Assembly: GCF_033547075.1 (NCBI RefSeq)
Contig: NZ_CP137891.1
Span: 1,674,001 to 1,738,000, forward strand
From: Flavobacterium ardleyense
GTDB taxonomy: Bacteria > Bacteroidota > Bacteroidia > Flavobacteriales > Flavobacteriaceae
Reading direction: 5' to 3'
Length of the DNA: 64,000 nt
Shown: one piece after another, positions 27,187 through 37,664 of the stretch
Layout: every line of letters begins with the position of its first letter
Position numbering within the stretch: the stretch's first letter is position 1
Notes under the pieces: generated by a model
The model's database searches: none
Seen by the model: the letters and a program-made list of their open reading frames with translations, nothing else
Told to the model about the DNA's origin: nothing
Position numbers and translations under genes: made by a program

Positions 27187-28167
27187 ATGGTTTTTCAGTA
27201 TCAGATACGGAGGTTTGGCCACGGAGACGCCGCTAATTGGAATACTTTCGTAAGTAATGCCCCCAATGCTACCTTTCTTTTAAATCGCAGTTTTATGGAG
27301 TATCACTCCACAAGATTTGACGATTTTTCGCTCATGATTTTTAAAGGGCAGAAACTGGTGGCACTCCTGCCTGCCAATAGGGTAGAAGATCGCATATTCT
27401 CTCATCAAGGACTGACTTATGGTGGTCTTGTAGTGGCGATGAATACTAAAGTGGACGACGTACTAAATATTCTAAAAGAGACGTTACACTATCTTGAGAA
27501 TCAATCTATAAATTTTCTGCAACTAAAAGTACTGCCTTCTTTTTATTGCAAATCACCTAGTGAAGCAATCGAGTACGGATTATTTTTAGCGAAAGCGACA
27601 CTGCTAAAACGAGAATCAGCTTCGACTATCGATTTAAAATCAAAATATAAGTATTCGGCACAAAAAAAATATGGAATTTCAATCGCCGCAAAAAAAGGAC
27701 TTTCGATCCACAAAGATTCGCGATTAGAAACCTTTTATAATTCGATATTAATTCCAAATCTAGAAAATACCTTCGAAGCAACGCCCGTTCACTCTTTGCA
27801 AGAAATGAAATCATTGATGGAGTTATTTCCAAAAAACATACATCTCTATACAGTTTTTCACGAAAGTGAAATGATAGCAGGAGCGATCCTATTTGAAACT
27901 GAAACACTGGTGCATACTCAATATATTTCGGCAGATAAAGCAAAAATGGAATTAAACGCACTGAATTTTCTATTTGATCATTTAATTAGAAATGTTTTCT
28001 CAGAAAAGAAATATTTTGACTTTGGAACTTCAAATATGCATAATGGACAGAAACTAAATGCCGGTCTTGCCTATTGGAAAGAGAGCTTTGGCGCGCGAAC
28101 TTTTGTTCACAATACGTACGAATTGCCAACTGCAAATCACGAATTTTTAAAAGATGTCTTTATATGA
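27187..28167 (+). CDS. GNAT/FemAB-like acetyltransferase of the polysaccharide locus
   Basis: The 326-residue protein looks like a double-GNAT (FemAB/CelD-like) enzyme. The N-terminal half has [22 protein letters not shown] and the C-terminal half has [21 protein letters not shown] and [28 protein letters not shown], typical of peptidoglycan- or polysaccharide-linked GNATs. It overlaps the next gene by ATGA (28164-28167), which implies coupled translation. Since the next enzyme resembles FdtB, this one could acylate the amino sugar product, but that is inference from position. Confidence 0.75.
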   Translation: MVFQYQIRRFGHGDAANWNTFVSNAPNATFLLNRSFMEYHSTRFDDFSLMIFKGQKLVALLPANRVEDRIFSHQGLTYGGLVVAMNTKVDDVLNILKETLHYLENQSINFLQLKVLPSFYCKSPSEAIEYGLFLAKATLLKRESASTIDLKSKYKYSAQKKYGISIAAKKGLSIHKDSRLETFYNSILIPNLENTFEATPVHSLQEMKSLMELFPKNIHLYTVFHESEMIAGAILFETETLVHTQYISADKAKMELNALNFLFDHLIRNVFSEKKYFDFGTSNMHNGQKLNAGLAYWKESFGARTFVHNTYELPTANHEFLKDVFI

Positions 28168-29267
28168 TACATTTTCTGGACTTAAAAAAGATGAATCAAA
28201 CTCATGAGCAGCAATTTGAACAGAAATTAAAACAGTTTCTAGCTTCAGGTTGGTACGTTTTGGGAAAAGAAACTGAAAAATTTGAACAAGATTTCGCAAA
28301 TTATTGCGGAGCCGAATATGCGATAGGTGTCGCAAACGGTCTTGACGCGCTAATTTTAATTCTTAAAGGATATATTCTGCTAGGAAAATTAAAAAAAGGT
28401 GATGAAGTTTTAGTCCCTGCAAATACCTATATCGCCAGTATTTTGGCAATTCTCCAAGCGGAATTAATTCCCGTTTTGGTCGAGCCAGATATTAATACAT
28501 ATAATATCGATCCAAAAAAGATAGCGGAAAAGCTGACCTCCAAAAGCAAAGCAATCTTGGCAGTTCACTTATACGGACAACTTTCGGATATGCCTGCTTT
28601 GGCAAAAATTGCGACCGAGAATAAATTACTATTAATCGAAGATTCTGCTCAATCGCACGGTGCTATTTTAGTAAATAAACGTTCTGGAAATCTGGGTAAT
28701 GCATCTGGTTTTAGCTTTTATCCATCAAAAAACCTTGGAGCTTTGGGCGATGCGGGAGCCGTAACCACCAATGATCAGGAATTGGCAGAGGTTATTACAT
28801 CTTTGCGAAATTACGGTTCAGAAAAAAAATATCATAATCAATATATTGGAATTAATTCTAGATTGGACGAGTTGCAAGCGGCATTTCTAAATATCAAATT
28901 ACCAACCTTAGATGCTGATAATTTAGCCAGACGCACAATTGCGAAACGATATTTAACCGAAATTAATAACCCGAAAATTATACTGCCATTTTGGGATGAA
29001 TCGGAAAATCACGTTTTTCATCTTTTTGTAATTCGCACGCAAAATCGAGATGATCTGCAATCTTTTTTATTAGAAAACCAAATTCAGACAATGATTCATT
29101 ATCCGATTGCGCCACATCAGCAAAAAGCGTTATCAGAATGGAATAACTTAAATTTTCCAATTACAGAGCAGATTCACCGCGAAATCTTAAGTTTGCCAAT
29201 GAGTCCTGTACTCACTAATGATGAGGTAAGTCAGGTAATTGAAGCTATAAATAAATGGACATATTAA
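28164..29267 (+). CDS. DegT/DnrJ/EryC1/StrS-family sugar aminotransferase (FdtB-like)
   Basis: From the ATG at 28164 it is 367 residues. A PLP-dependent fold has FLDLKKMN at the start, [21 protein letters not shown], the EDSAQSHGA segment and the Schiff-base Lys in [20 protein letters not shown]. It transfers an amino group to a keto sugar nucleotide. An FdtA-like 3,4-ketoisomerase at 35009 suggests dTDP-3-amino-3,6-dideoxy-hexose (Fuc3N or Qui3N type). The longer frame from 28074 lies inside the previous gene and is not used. Confidence 0.9.
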   Translation: MIHFLDLKKMNQTHEQQFEQKLKQFLASGWYVLGKETEKFEQDFANYCGAEYAIGVANGLDALILILKGYILLGKLKKGDEVLVPANTYIASILAILQAELIPVLVEPDINTYNIDPKKIAEKLTSKSKAILAVHLYGQLSDMPALAKIATENKLLLIEDSAQSHGAILVNKRSGNLGNASGFSFYPSKNLGALGDAGAVTTNDQELAEVITSLRNYGSEKKYHNQYIGINSRLDELQAAFLNIKLPTLDADNLARRTIAKRYLTEINNPKIILPFWDESENHVFHLFVIRTQNRDDLQSFLLENQIQTMIHYPIAPHQQKALSEWNNLNFPITEQIHREILSLPMSPVLTNDEVSQVIEAINKWTY

Positions 29268-30271
29268 TCAAATCTTTTAATAGGTCGTACTATTTGGATC
29301 GCTGTATTCAGAGCGTTTATATGCACTGTATTGGCGAAGATTTACAGATAAAAGTCTTGGATGACGGTACTCCGCAAAAATACCTTGATAAAATTCAGCA
29401 GAAATTTCCAAGCATAAAAATCTATAAATCAGAATTTTACAATCAGAAAGTAACTTTTACAGAAAGAGGCGAACGACCTAAAACTCATAATATTCCAATT
29501 GATTTATGGATAAAAATCGCTTCGGAATCGTCTCAGAATTTTATTTTATTAGAAGATGATATTTGGTTTACAGAAAGCATTAATATCACAGAATTACAAA
29601 GGACAATTGACCAAGAGAATTTATCTTTTGTAAAACTTTTTTGGCTTGGAAATCCCATTTTAGTGCAGGAAAAATCATCAATAATTAAAAATAAAATTAG
29701 AATTTTCAAAGCCGATTTATTTGTAGAAAATCCTATCTTATACAATTTTATATTTTATAAATTCAACCGCTTTAAAATTCGAAAAACACTTCAAAATTTA
29801 AAAATTCACACTCGAAAGAGACATCTGTCTTACTACTCGATATATTCGGTAGCAGGAGTTGTTTTTAATAAAGACTATTTTGCTGCACTTTGGAATTCAC
29901 ATAAAAATGAAGTGGACGAATTTCTTCAGCTTTATAATGCGGTTAATTATAAATTTATAAACAAAACTGCAGCATTTGCTAGAACCGAAAATGAAATTGT
30001 ACGAACGGGGTTTTCATCATCGGCGACCAATCAATTTAAAAACTACGACGACGTCAATGTCGATATGTTTCGATTTAATAAAATTATAAATGACGCTTGG
30101 TTGGAAGGTGACTTTGATGCTATGGCAAATTTTCCTGCTGATTTCCCTCAAGAGAATATCATTGAGATTTTGAAAGCATCGAAAGATTCTGAAATACCGA
30201 TTGAAGAATGGCAGAAGTGGGTAGCGAAATTTAAAAATCAGTTTACGGCTTTTGGCTGCCAAATCGACTAA
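29255..30271 (+). CDS. Glycosyltransferase, GT-A fold (family 2-like)
   Basis: The 338-residue protein has the GT-A start [19 protein letters not shown] with VLDDGTPQ, and an acidic metal site LLEDDIWFT about 90 residues in. It overlaps the aminotransferase end by 13 bases and is followed at once by the flippase gene. It probably adds one residue of the surface glycan in the cytoplasm. The donor and acceptor are unknown. Confidence 0.78.
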   Translation: MDILIKSFNRSYYLDRCIQSVYMHCIGEDLQIKVLDDGTPQKYLDKIQQKFPSIKIYKSEFYNQKVTFTERGERPKTHNIPIDLWIKIASESSQNFILLEDDIWFTESINITELQRTIDQENLSFVKLFWLGNPILVQEKSSIIKNKIRIFKADLFVENPILYNFIFYKFNRFKIRKTLQNLKIHTRKRHLSYYSIYSVAGVVFNKDYFAALWNSHKNEVDEFLQLYNAVNYKFINKTAAFARTENEIVRTGFSSSATNQFKNYDDVNVDMFRFNKIINDAWLEGDFDAMANFPADFPQENIIEILKASKDSEIPIEEWQKWVAKFKNQFTAFGCQID

Positions 30272-30272
30272 A

Positions 30273-31769
30273 ATGAAAAACAATAAACAAAATAGTTCTC
30301 ACGGAACCATTTTAAAAGGCACTGGTGTTTTTGGCATGATGCAGTTTACAAGAATGGCAATTGGCGTGGTGGGGGCTAAATTTGTTGCAATTTTTCTTGG
30401 TCCTGTAGGAATCGGAATCGTAGGTTTACTGATGAATACTCTAAATATTATTGGCTCACTTACCAATTTTGGCTTTGCGGTAACTAGCGTGCGGCAAATC
30501 GCGGTAGCCGAAGCCGACGAAAATCCCGATGCCTTACCCAAAATGATTTTTGTGTTGCAAAGGATTGCACTATTTACAGGACTTCTTGGTGCAATTTTGA
30601 CCATCGCATTTAGTAAACTTCTAAGTCAATGGACTTTTGGAAATTCAGATTATACGATGTGGTTTATTGCTTTATCAATTAACTTTTTTCTGACTAGCTA
30701 CACTACTAGTCGAGGAGCGATCTTGCAAGGAAGACGAATGATCAAATCGATCGCTTTTTCTACGGTGATTGCGTCGGCAGCAATTACTGCAGTGACAATT
30801 TCACTTTACTATTTCTTAGGTTTCGACGGAATTGTCCCGGTGATTTTACTGTCTAGTTTGATTAATTTAATTGTAAATGTATATTATACTAGAAAATTTG
30901 AAAGTCAGAAATTTGCAGAAGGTTTCTCGAAATTATATCAAGAGTCACTTCCTGTTTTAAAGTTGGGATTGCTGCTTTCCATCAACGTTATTTTTGGATA
31001 TATCTGCACGTTCTTAATCAAATTATATCTGAATAATAATGGTGAATCTTCGCAAATTCTAGGGTTTTACGAAATTAGTACTGTTTTTTTACTTTCGTAT
31101 GTAGGGCTGATTTTTACATCTATGTCGATGGATTTCTATCCTAGATTAACTGCTGTAAATTCCGATCGAAAAACGGTTAATAAATTGGTCAATGATCAAA
31201 TAGAAATTGCTTTATTGCTAATTACACCCGCCATAATATTTCTGTACCTCACGGCTCCTTTTGTAATTCAAATTCTCTATACCAAGGAGTTTTTGCCAGT
31301 TCTTCTAATTTTTCAAGCCGCGCTATTGGCTATAATCGTCAAAGCATCAGCATGGCCATTGGCGTTTATTATTTTGGCAAAAGGAGATAGGAAGCAGTAT
31401 TTTAAACAAGAATTGGTCAGTGATTTTCTGAATGTCAGTCTTACAATTCTTTTTTATAATTATTTTGGATTGGTGGGGATTGGTATTGCTATGCTACTAA
31501 ATTATGTGCTGTATGGAATCTATGTTTACTTTATTGTTAACAAGAAATATAACTTTTATTTTAGAAGTGATGCATTCAAAATTTTCATTGTTTCAGTTAT
31601 TTTAGGAAGTTTATGTAGCGCTGCGGTATTCTTTCTGCCAAATCCTTATAAGAGTATTGTAATCGGAATTGTTTTTCTGCTGTCACTACTATTTTCATAC
31701 AATTCATTGGACAAGCGCATCGGAATGAAAAGCATTTATTTTAAAATTCGATCTAAACTAAGAAGGTAA
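30273..31769 (+). CDS. O-antigen/polysaccharide flippase (Wzx-like, MOP superfamily)
   Basis: From the ATG at 30273 (one base after the previous stop) it is 498 residues with about 12-14 helices. It starts with a Lys/Asn-rich tail and a GTGVFGMMQFTRMAIGVVGAKFVAIFLGP segment typical of O-antigen translocases. It should move lipid-linked repeat units across the inner membrane. A TTG-started longer frame (30252) overlaps the previous gene and is not preferred. It overlaps the acyltransferase start by one base (TAATG). Confidence 0.9.
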   Translation: MKNNKQNSSHGTILKGTGVFGMMQFTRMAIGVVGAKFVAIFLGPVGIGIVGLLMNTLNIIGSLTNFGFAVTSVRQIAVAEADENPDALPKMIFVLQRIALFTGLLGAILTIAFSKLLSQWTFGNSDYTMWFIALSINFFLTSYTTSRGAILQGRRMIKSIAFSTVIASAAITAVTISLYYFLGFDGIVPVILLSSLINLIVNVYYTRKFESQKFAEGFSKLYQESLPVLKLGLLLSINVIFGYICTFLIKLYLNNNGESSQILGFYEISTVFLLSYVGLIFTSMSMDFYPRLTAVNSDRKTVNKLVNDQIEIALLLITPAIIFLYLTAPFVIQILYTKEFLPVLLIFQAALLAIIVKASAWPLAFIILAKGDRKQYFKQELVSDFLNVSLTILFYNYFGLVGIGIAMLLNYVLYGIYVYFIVNKKYNFYFRSDAFKIFIVSVILGSLCSAAVFFLPNPYKSIVIGIVFLLSLLFSYNSLDKRIGMKSIYFKIRSKLRR

Positions 31770-32827
31770 TGACAAAGCAAATTTATCCTGCATTGACTGG
31801 AGTGCGAGCTTTGGCCGCTTATATGGTTTTTATAGTTCATTATAATTCAATTGATGAAACTAATTTTGAAATTCTTAAAAAGTTTGTTGGACAATTTCAC
31901 ATTGGTGTAAGTATCTTTTTTGTTCTAAGTGGTTTTTTGATTGCTTATCGATACATGGATTCAAAGAATTTTCACTTTGGACGTTATATGATTAATAGAA
32001 TAGCGAGAGTGTATCCCATTTATTTTATTCTCACCACCATCACGTTTTTAGCGACCTGGTATTATAGGCAAGAGGAGTCTTTTGACTGGGTTTTGTACGG
32101 GATGAATATTACGTTTCTCAGAGGTTTCTTTGATGATTTAATATTTACAGGAATTGCTCAAGGTTGGTCACTCACCGTCGAAGAAACATTTTACTTCACC
32201 GCACCATTGTTATTTCTACTACTGCGAAAGTCAAAATGTTTTCTGGTCATTCTTCCCATTTTAATTTTATTAATAGGCTTTGGGATTGTTCATTTTTTCG
32301 GAAACTCGCTTCCATTTGGGTTTTTTGGTAGTAACAATTTTCTACTGGAATTTACTTTCCTAGGTCGAGTCTTTGAATTTTTTATCGGGATCGGAATTGT
32401 GTTTGTAATGAAGAAAAGTCACTTATTTTCTACGTCAGGATGGTTCACTTACGGGGGAATTAGCGCAATGATAATTTGTATATATTTGATGTCAATTTTA
32501 GATAATGATGGGGCAGCAGCTGATAAAATCCCTTTTTATGTTGTCTATCTTTTATTTCTCCCATTGTTGGGAATAGCACCTCTTTTGTTCGGCCTAATTC
32601 AAGAAAAAACTATTGTGCAAAGTTTATTTTCAAATAAGGTTGCAGTGCTTCTAGGCAAAAGTTCTTATGCTTTTTATTTGGTGCATATGGGGATTTTTAA
32701 ATTTAAACTTGATACCATCACAGATAATTTATGGGTGATATTTTTAGTATTAAATCTTTTAGCGGTAGTTATTTATCTGTTTTTAGAAAAACCTTTAAAC
32801 AGAATTATTAGAGCGCGATTTACGTAG
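31769..32827 (+). CDS. Acyltransferase family 3 (OafA/YrhL-like) membrane protein
   Basis: The 352-residue protein has about ten helices. It opens with LTGVRALAAYMVFIVHY (the R and H of the family active site) and contains FFVLSGFLIAYR, RIARVYPIYF and TVEETFYFTAPLLF. It O-acylates (often O-acetylates) surface sugars. Its start is coupled to the flippase stop. The run of + strand genes from 27187 ends here. Confidence 0.9.
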   Translation: MTKQIYPALTGVRALAAYMVFIVHYNSIDETNFEILKKFVGQFHIGVSIFFVLSGFLIAYRYMDSKNFHFGRYMINRIARVYPIYFILTTITFLATWYYRQEESFDWVLYGMNITFLRGFFDDLIFTGIAQGWSLTVEETFYFTAPLLFLLLRKSKCFLVILPILILLIGFGIVHFFGNSLPFGFFGSNNFLLEFTFLGRVFEFFIGIGIVFVMKKSHLFSTSGWFTYGGISAMIICIYLMSILDNDGAAADKIPFYVVYLLFLPLLGIAPLLFGLIQEKTIVQSLFSNKVAVLLGKSSYAFYLVHMGIFKFKLDTITDNLWVIFLVLNLLAVVIYLFLEKPLNRIIRARFT

Positions 32828-32973
32828 CGTTTTATTTTAAAACATATTAAAATGTAGGTGCAATCTCCATGAGAAAGTGAAGATGGATAGTATGTTGTTC
32901 TATACAATTTACCTCCATTTTAGATCAGAGAAAAACAACTGTCAGAGTCAAAAAAATATAGGGAATTCCTAAT

Positions 32974-33855
32974 TTAAAAAAATCGCAGTTTCAATTCAAG
33001 CGGAATATACTTTAAAAACAAACTGTAGTGGCGTGTGTGCAAAGCCTTGGTCATTTCGTAATGCATCCGTCTTAATAGCGCCTTATTTTCTTTTCTGCTC
33101 TTATTTAATCGCATCGCTTTTCGCATTATTTTATAAGATGAATTGTTCATTCTGATCACCCTTGCATCATTTTTTAAGAAAATAATGCTTCCCATTGATG
33201 ACTTTAATTCTCTTCTAGTTACGAGAATTTTGTCAATAAAATAAAAAGGATATTTTCTTGAGCCTCTAATCCAAATATCCAAATCTTCAAATGCCAAAGT
33301 CTCATCATAACCCCCAAGTTCGTCCAGCATCGATCGCTTCATCATTGCAGTTACGGAGCAAATTTTGTGTCTTTGATTGATAATATCTATATAAACATCG
33401 CCGCTATTTGGTGGATTAATAGCCGATAATTGATCATCTACAGGATAATAATATCCCAATTCTTTACCGTTTTCATCAATTAATTTCATATTTCCATAGA
33501 CTAAACCAGCATCTTTATGTTCTCGAAATGCTTGAAGTTGGTTTGCAATGCAATCAGGTTGCAAAATATCATCTGCTGCAAGATCAATCACAAAGTCACC
33601 TTTGGCTTTACTGAAAATCGAATTGAAGGTTTTTGTGTATCCTCTATTTATTCTGTTTCTAGTGAAGTGAATTTCTGGATGATTTCGCAACCATTTTTCT
33701 ATTACATCTGCTGAATTATCAGGACTGCAATCATCTCCTATTAAAAGTTCTATATTTTTGTAGGTCTGATTTAATACGGAATCCAAGGCGAGTGTCACAA
33801 ATTTTTCGTGATTATAGCTTAGACAAATAATGCTAACCAATGGCATACTCTGCAT
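32974..33855 (-). CDS. Glycosyltransferase family 2
   Basis: The 293-residue GT-A enzyme has VSIICLSYNHEKFVTLALDSVLNQTYKNIELLIGDD at the start, the metal site DLAADDILQPD near residue 95 and the acceptor-side FEDLDIWIRGSRKY. There are no membrane helices. It is convergent with the acyltransferase and divergent from the GT4 gene at 33907; the 146-base gap downstream holds no ORF. Confidence 0.9.
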   Translation of the reverse strand: MQSMPLVSIICLSYNHEKFVTLALDSVLNQTYKNIELLIGDDCSPDNSADVIEKWLRNHPEIHFTRNRINRGYTKTFNSIFSKAKGDFVIDLAADDILQPDCIANQLQAFREHKDAGLVYGNMKLIDENGKELGYYYPVDDQLSAINPPNSGDVYIDIINQRHKICSVTAMMKRSMLDELGGYDETLAFEDLDIWIRGSRKYPFYFIDKILVTRRELKSSMGSIIFLKNDARVIRMNNSSYKIMRKAMRLNKSRKENKALLRRMHYEMTKALHTRHYSLFLKYIPLELKLRFF

Positions 33856-33906
33856 AAAGATTGTAATATTGTAGTTTAAATGTAAATTTAGTTATTCAAA
33901 AATAAT

Positions 33907-35019
33907 ATGCAACATAAGAAGTTAAAAATTGCTTTATTGGCCTACCGTCTTAGTGGTGGTGGATTAGAAAAAGTAATGTCTTCCTTATCCCTTTATTTTG
34001 ACAAAGTTGGTTTAGAAGTTCACAATATCGTTCTGGAAGATTATATTGATTATCCGTACGGGGGATTATTGAAAAACTTCGGAATTGGGAAATCTGAAAA
34101 TGAAAGTGTTACTGAAAAAGCCAAGTCTTTCTTTACTTTAAAAAAGTATATTAATTCAAATAACTTTGACCACATTATAGATTTCAGATATAGATTGCAA
34201 CCGCTTAAGGAATTGCTTTACGCTAAATTTATTTTTAAATCTAATACAATTCTTACCGTTCACAGCTCCAAAATCAACACCTATTTGCCCGATAACTCCT
34301 TTATCACCGGTATCATTTGCGATGGTAAAAAGCTAGTTTGTGTTTCAAAAAAGATTCAAGAATTGGTAGAGAAGAAGCACCACCTTACAGGTTGCACGAC
34401 TATTTATAATCCAATTGATTTAGAAATGGTGATTATACAATCAAATGAACCTATCGATATTGATTCCGAATTTATAATTGCAATCGGCAAATATGATGAC
34501 AACAATGTCAAGCAACTGGATTTGTTGATTGGCGCTTACGCAAAATCAATTCTGCCACAATCAAACATTAAATTAGTGCTTTTGGGAGCAGGTCAGAATC
34601 CCGATTTAATGAAAGTAATAGAGAATTTTAAACTTGAAAATTTTGTGGTTTTGATAGATTTTGATGTAAATCCACATAAATATATTAGCAAAGCCAAATT
34701 TCTAGTTTTAAGTAGCAAACACGAAGGTTTCGGGATGGTACTTGTTGAAGCTTTGGCCAACAATATTCCTGCTATTTCATTTGATTGCATTGCGGGTCCA
34801 AACGAAATTATCACTCATGAACAAAATGGTTTACTAGTAGAGAATCAAAATTTTAGCGCGATGACAACATCTTTAAATCGGTTTTTTCACGATCCGAAGC
34901 TTTACGAATACTGCAAATCCAACGCTTATCAGAGTGTGCAACGGTTTTCGACTGAACAAATTGGCAAACAATGGCTTGATTTATTAAAAATAGAATTAAA
35001 TTCGTCGTATGAATATTGA
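33907..35019 (+). CDS. Glycosyltransferase family 4 (GT-B fold)
   Basis: The 370-residue protein has an N-terminal acceptor domain with LSGGGLEKVMSSLSLYF and a C-terminal donor domain with IIAIGKYDDNNVKQLDLLI and the E-x7-E motif in SSKHEGFGMVLVEALANNIPAIS. It overlaps the FdtA-like gene by 11 bases, so both form an operon. It probably adds a residue to a lipid-linked glycan. Confidence 0.9.
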   Translation: MQHKKLKIALLAYRLSGGGLEKVMSSLSLYFDKVGLEVHNIVLEDYIDYPYGGLLKNFGIGKSENESVTEKAKSFFTLKKYINSNNFDHIIDFRYRLQPLKELLYAKFIFKSNTILTVHSSKINTYLPDNSFITGIICDGKKLVCVSKKIQELVEKKHHLTGCTTIYNPIDLEMVIIQSNEPIDIDSEFIIAIGKYDDNNVKQLDLLIGAYAKSILPQSNIKLVLLGAGQNPDLMKVIENFKLENFVVLIDFDVNPHKYISKAKFLVLSSKHEGFGMVLVEALANNIPAISFDCIAGPNEIITHEQNGLLVENQNFSAMTTSLNRFFHDPKLYEYCKSNAYQSVQRFSTEQIGKQWLDLLKIELNSSYEY

Positions 35020-35404
35020 TATTATAAAAATCCCTAAAATTGAGGATCCACGCGGAAATCTGTCGGTAATTCAAGAGGATATTCTTCCATATACTTTCAA
35101 GCGAATTTACTATCTATACGATGTTCCGAGCGGTGCCTATCGCGGTGGCCACTCACATATTGCGCAAAAAGAATTCTTGATTGCTCTTAGCGGAAGCTTT
35201 ACGGTTGTTTTAAACGATGGTCATGAAACCCAAACTGTGACCCTTAATAAGCCCAATGAAGGATTGTTAATTCATGAGGGAATTTGGCGCGAATTGATGG
35301 ATTTTTCGAGCGGGTCTGTGTGTTTGGTAGTGGCTTCAGACGTTTTTGACGAGGACGATTATATCAGAGAATTTGATGAATTTCTAGCGGATCATAAATC
35401 CTAA
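35009..35404 (+). CDS. fdtA: dTDP-4-oxo-6-deoxyhexose 3,4-ketoisomerase, FdtA/QdtA/WxcM cupin
   Basis: The 131-residue cupin has the family motifs IEDPRGNLSVIQ, RIYYLYDVPSGAYRGGHSH (catalytic His residues) and FLIALSGSFTVVLNDG. It shifts the keto group from C4 to C3 of dTDP-6-deoxyhexose, making the substrate of the FdtB-like aminotransferase encoded at 28164. FdtA and QdtA differ in product stereochemistry and cannot be told apart here, so the symbol is provisional. No FdtC-like hexapeptide acetyltransferase is in the window. Confidence 0.85.
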   Translation: MNIDIIKIPKIEDPRGNLSVIQEDILPYTFKRIYYLYDVPSGAYRGGHSHIAQKEFLIALSGSFTVVLNDGHETQTVTLNKPNEGLLIHEGIWRELMDFSSGSVCLVVASDVFDEDDYIREFDEFLADHKS

Positions 35405-36336
35405 TTATAAATAGAAAAGTCAATACCATTGCGTCTTAGCAGCTGTTTTATTTTTAATAGTAACAATAGTATGCCTTTCGGCAAAATATACAAAGCCTTC
35501 GATTTGACTGAGAGGTTTTCCTTTGAAATTTGGTTATACAACGATTTCGACTCATTTGAAGCACCCGCCATTTTGTATTGCATAGCATATTCCATCCGGT
35601 AAAGGTCCAAATATTTTTTTAGACTAAGATTCGACTTTTCATGATCTTGATATTCGTCAAATCTTTTGATGTTCTTTTGTAAAATGTCTGTTTTAGATAG
35701 ACTTCCTTCTATATAATGAAGGTAAGAGGAAGTCAATTTATTGCCAATTATAATTTTGGAATGCAATGCAATTCTAATCCACATATCAGTATCCTGACCA
35801 CTTGAAATATATTTTTTAAAATTTCCGATTTCACTAAAAATTGATTTCGGGACAGCAACAGAAATGGAACTTGCAACGGCATAATGCAAACTAGCGGCAA
35901 AATAATCTTCTACTACACCTTCATAAGTATCATCAATACCGTAAAAGGATGGTTGGTAAGTGCTACCATTTTCAAAAATCAATTGATATCGGTTGCAATA
36001 CATTCCCGCTTGTGGAAATCGATCAATCAACTTTTTAAGTTCTTCCAGATGATTTTGCATCCAAAGATCGTCTGCATCCAAAAAAGCGATATAAGGCGCA
36101 GTTGATTTTTCGATTCCGAAGTTTCGAGCTGCCGCAGCTCCGTGGTTTGCGGTAGAAAAATAACTGATTCGAGCATCTGAAAAACTTTTTACAATCTTTC
36201 CGCTAGCATCGGTGGAGCCATCATTTACAACGATAATTTCAAAGTCAGTAAAGCGCTGCTTCAAAACATTTTCTAGGGTTTGAGCAATATACTTTTCTTT
36301 GTTGTAAAGTGGAATAACGACCGAGAAAACTGGCAT
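35401..36336 (-). CDS. Glycosyltransferase family 2
   Basis: The 311-residue GT-A enzyme has FSVVIPLYNKEKYIAQTLENVLKQRFTDFEIIVVNDGSTDAS, GAAAARNFGIEKS and the metal site FLDADDLW. A conserved ISSGQDTDMWIRIAL follows. Its stop overlaps the end of the FdtA-like gene by 4 bases on the other strand (convergent, no room for a terminator). The C-terminal 40 residues are hydrophobic and basic, possibly membrane-associated. Confidence 0.9.
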   Translation of the reverse strand: MPVFSVVIPLYNKEKYIAQTLENVLKQRFTDFEIIVVNDGSTDASGKIVKSFSDARISYFSTANHGAAAARNFGIEKSTAPYIAFLDADDLWMQNHLEELKKLIDRFPQAGMYCNRYQLIFENGSTYQPSFYGIDDTYEGVVEDYFAASLHYAVASSISVAVPKSIFSEIGNFKKYISSGQDTDMWIRIALHSKIIIGNKLTSSYLHYIEGSLSKTDILQKNIKRFDEYQDHEKSNLSLKKYLDLYRMEYAMQYKMAGASNESKSLYNQISKENLSVKSKALYILPKGILLLLLKIKQLLRRNGIDFSIYN

Positions 36337-36489
36337 TAAAATTAAGTTTTCTCAAAGATAGCATTTACTGACAGTTATTTGATCTTGGTACAATATGTTT
36401 TTAATCGGTACTTTTTACCACCGGTCGATTTTATTAAGCTACTTTTCTTCTTCGACGGGAATGCCGCACTGTCCTCGATTATAATTTTG

Positions 36490-36497
36490 TATTTTTG
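36490..36497 (+). promoter_or_regulatory. -7 box ahead of the 36507 glycosyltransferase
   Basis: TATTTTTG matches TAnnTTTG and ends 9 bases before the ATG at 36507, so a nearly leaderless transcript is predicted. No good -33 partner is seen. The rest of 36337-36489 holds nothing notable. Confidence 0.4.
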
Positions 36498-36506
36498 TTA
36501 AGATTT

Positions 36507-37625
36507 ATGCAACAGAAGAAATTACATATTATTTGTTTTGACAATCCTTATCCGCCAGTTTATGGGGGTGTTATCGATGTTTTCTATAAGCTTAAGGCAC
36601 TTCATAAAATAGGTGTGGAAATTAACTTGCATTGTTTTGTAGATGAAATTCCTGCAGATACTGCTGCTTTGCAAAGTATTACTGAAAGCTGCCATTTCTA
36701 CAAACGGAATAATAGCATTTTTAACTTATTTTCAAAAAAACCATATTCGGTCGCATCTAGAAGTCATAAAATGCTTGCGCAAAATCTCAAAAATGATAAT
36801 TTTGATATTTTGTTTGAAGGCTTACAATCCACCTCAGTTATTCGAGCGCGATGTTTTAAGGATAGAAGTCTTTATTTGCGACTTCATAATCTTGAAAACA
36901 ACTACTACAAAGGTTTGGTAAAGACTGAAACTAGTATTTTTAAAAAGATTCTTTATTTCATCGAATCATATAAGTATGAAAGGTATCTCAAGAATTTAGC
37001 CGAATTCTGTTGCGTCTTCACCTTATCATCTTTTGAAACTGATGCTGTAAATGATCTATATAACAATGCCGAATATATTCCAGTTTTCCATGGGAATGAT
37101 AGGATAGCGGATACTTCAGATTTTGGTCAATACGCTTTCTATAATGGTGATTTGCGAATTTCTGACAATAAAAAAGCCGCCGATTTTTTAATAGATGTGT
37201 TTCAATCGGTGGACAATTATCCACTAATTATAGCTTCTAGTTTAGAAAATGAAACATTGATGAAAAGATGTGAACAGCTCAAAAACGTGCAATATATTGT
37301 TATCAAAAACCACGAACATCTAATTAGTTTGTCTCAGAATGCTCATATTAATGTGATGTTATCATTTCAGCAATCTGGCACAAAATTGAAAGCTGTAAAT
37401 GCACTTTTTCAAAGTAGGCATTGCATCATAAACAGCAATATGCTTGACGATAAGAAGTTGCGAAGTCTTTGTGAAGTTGCCGAAACCAAAGAAGAATTTA
37501 TCACCGCAATTGAAACTTTAAAATCCAAACCTTTTAGAGAGCATGAACAGCGCAAGCTAATTTTGAATGAGGTTTTAGAAGATGCTGAAAATGCCGAAAA
37601 ACTGTACGGATTTATTGCAAAATAG
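36507..37625 (+). CDS. Probable glycosyltransferase, GT-B fold
   Basis: The 372-residue protein starts HIICFDNPYPPVYGGVIDVFYKLKALHKIGVEI, a GT-B N-terminal domain with the Gly-rich acceptor loop. LRLHNLENNYY and FTLSSFETDAV further on are usual in GT1/GT4-like enzymes. The C-terminal E-x7-E motif is not clear, so the donor site is divergent. I use the ATG at 36507; the frame extends to a TTG at 36495, but that lies inside the likely -7 box. Confidence 0.75.
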   Translation: MQQKKLHIICFDNPYPPVYGGVIDVFYKLKALHKIGVEINLHCFVDEIPADTAALQSITESCHFYKRNNSIFNLFSKKPYSVASRSHKMLAQNLKNDNFDILFEGLQSTSVIRARCFKDRSLYLRLHNLENNYYKGLVKTETSIFKKILYFIESYKYERYLKNLAEFCCVFTLSSFETDAVNDLYNNAEYIPVFHGNDRIADTSDFGQYAFYNGDLRISDNKKAADFLIDVFQSVDNYPLIIASSLENETLMKRCEQLKNVQYIVIKNHEHLISLSQNAHINVMLSFQQSGTKLKAVNALFQSRHCIINSNMLDDKKLRSLCEVAETKEEFITAIETLKSKPFREHEQRKLILNEVLEDAENAEKLYGFIAK

Positions 37626-37664
37626 CACTGAGCGAAAAACTTTGTGGCTCAGAAATATTATTTT

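Noticed and set aside
28074..28163. N-terminal extension of the DegT aminotransferase.
   Set aside because: It lies inside the previous gene in another frame; the ATG at 28164 starts the family-typical IHFLDL segment and overlaps the stop as ATGA.
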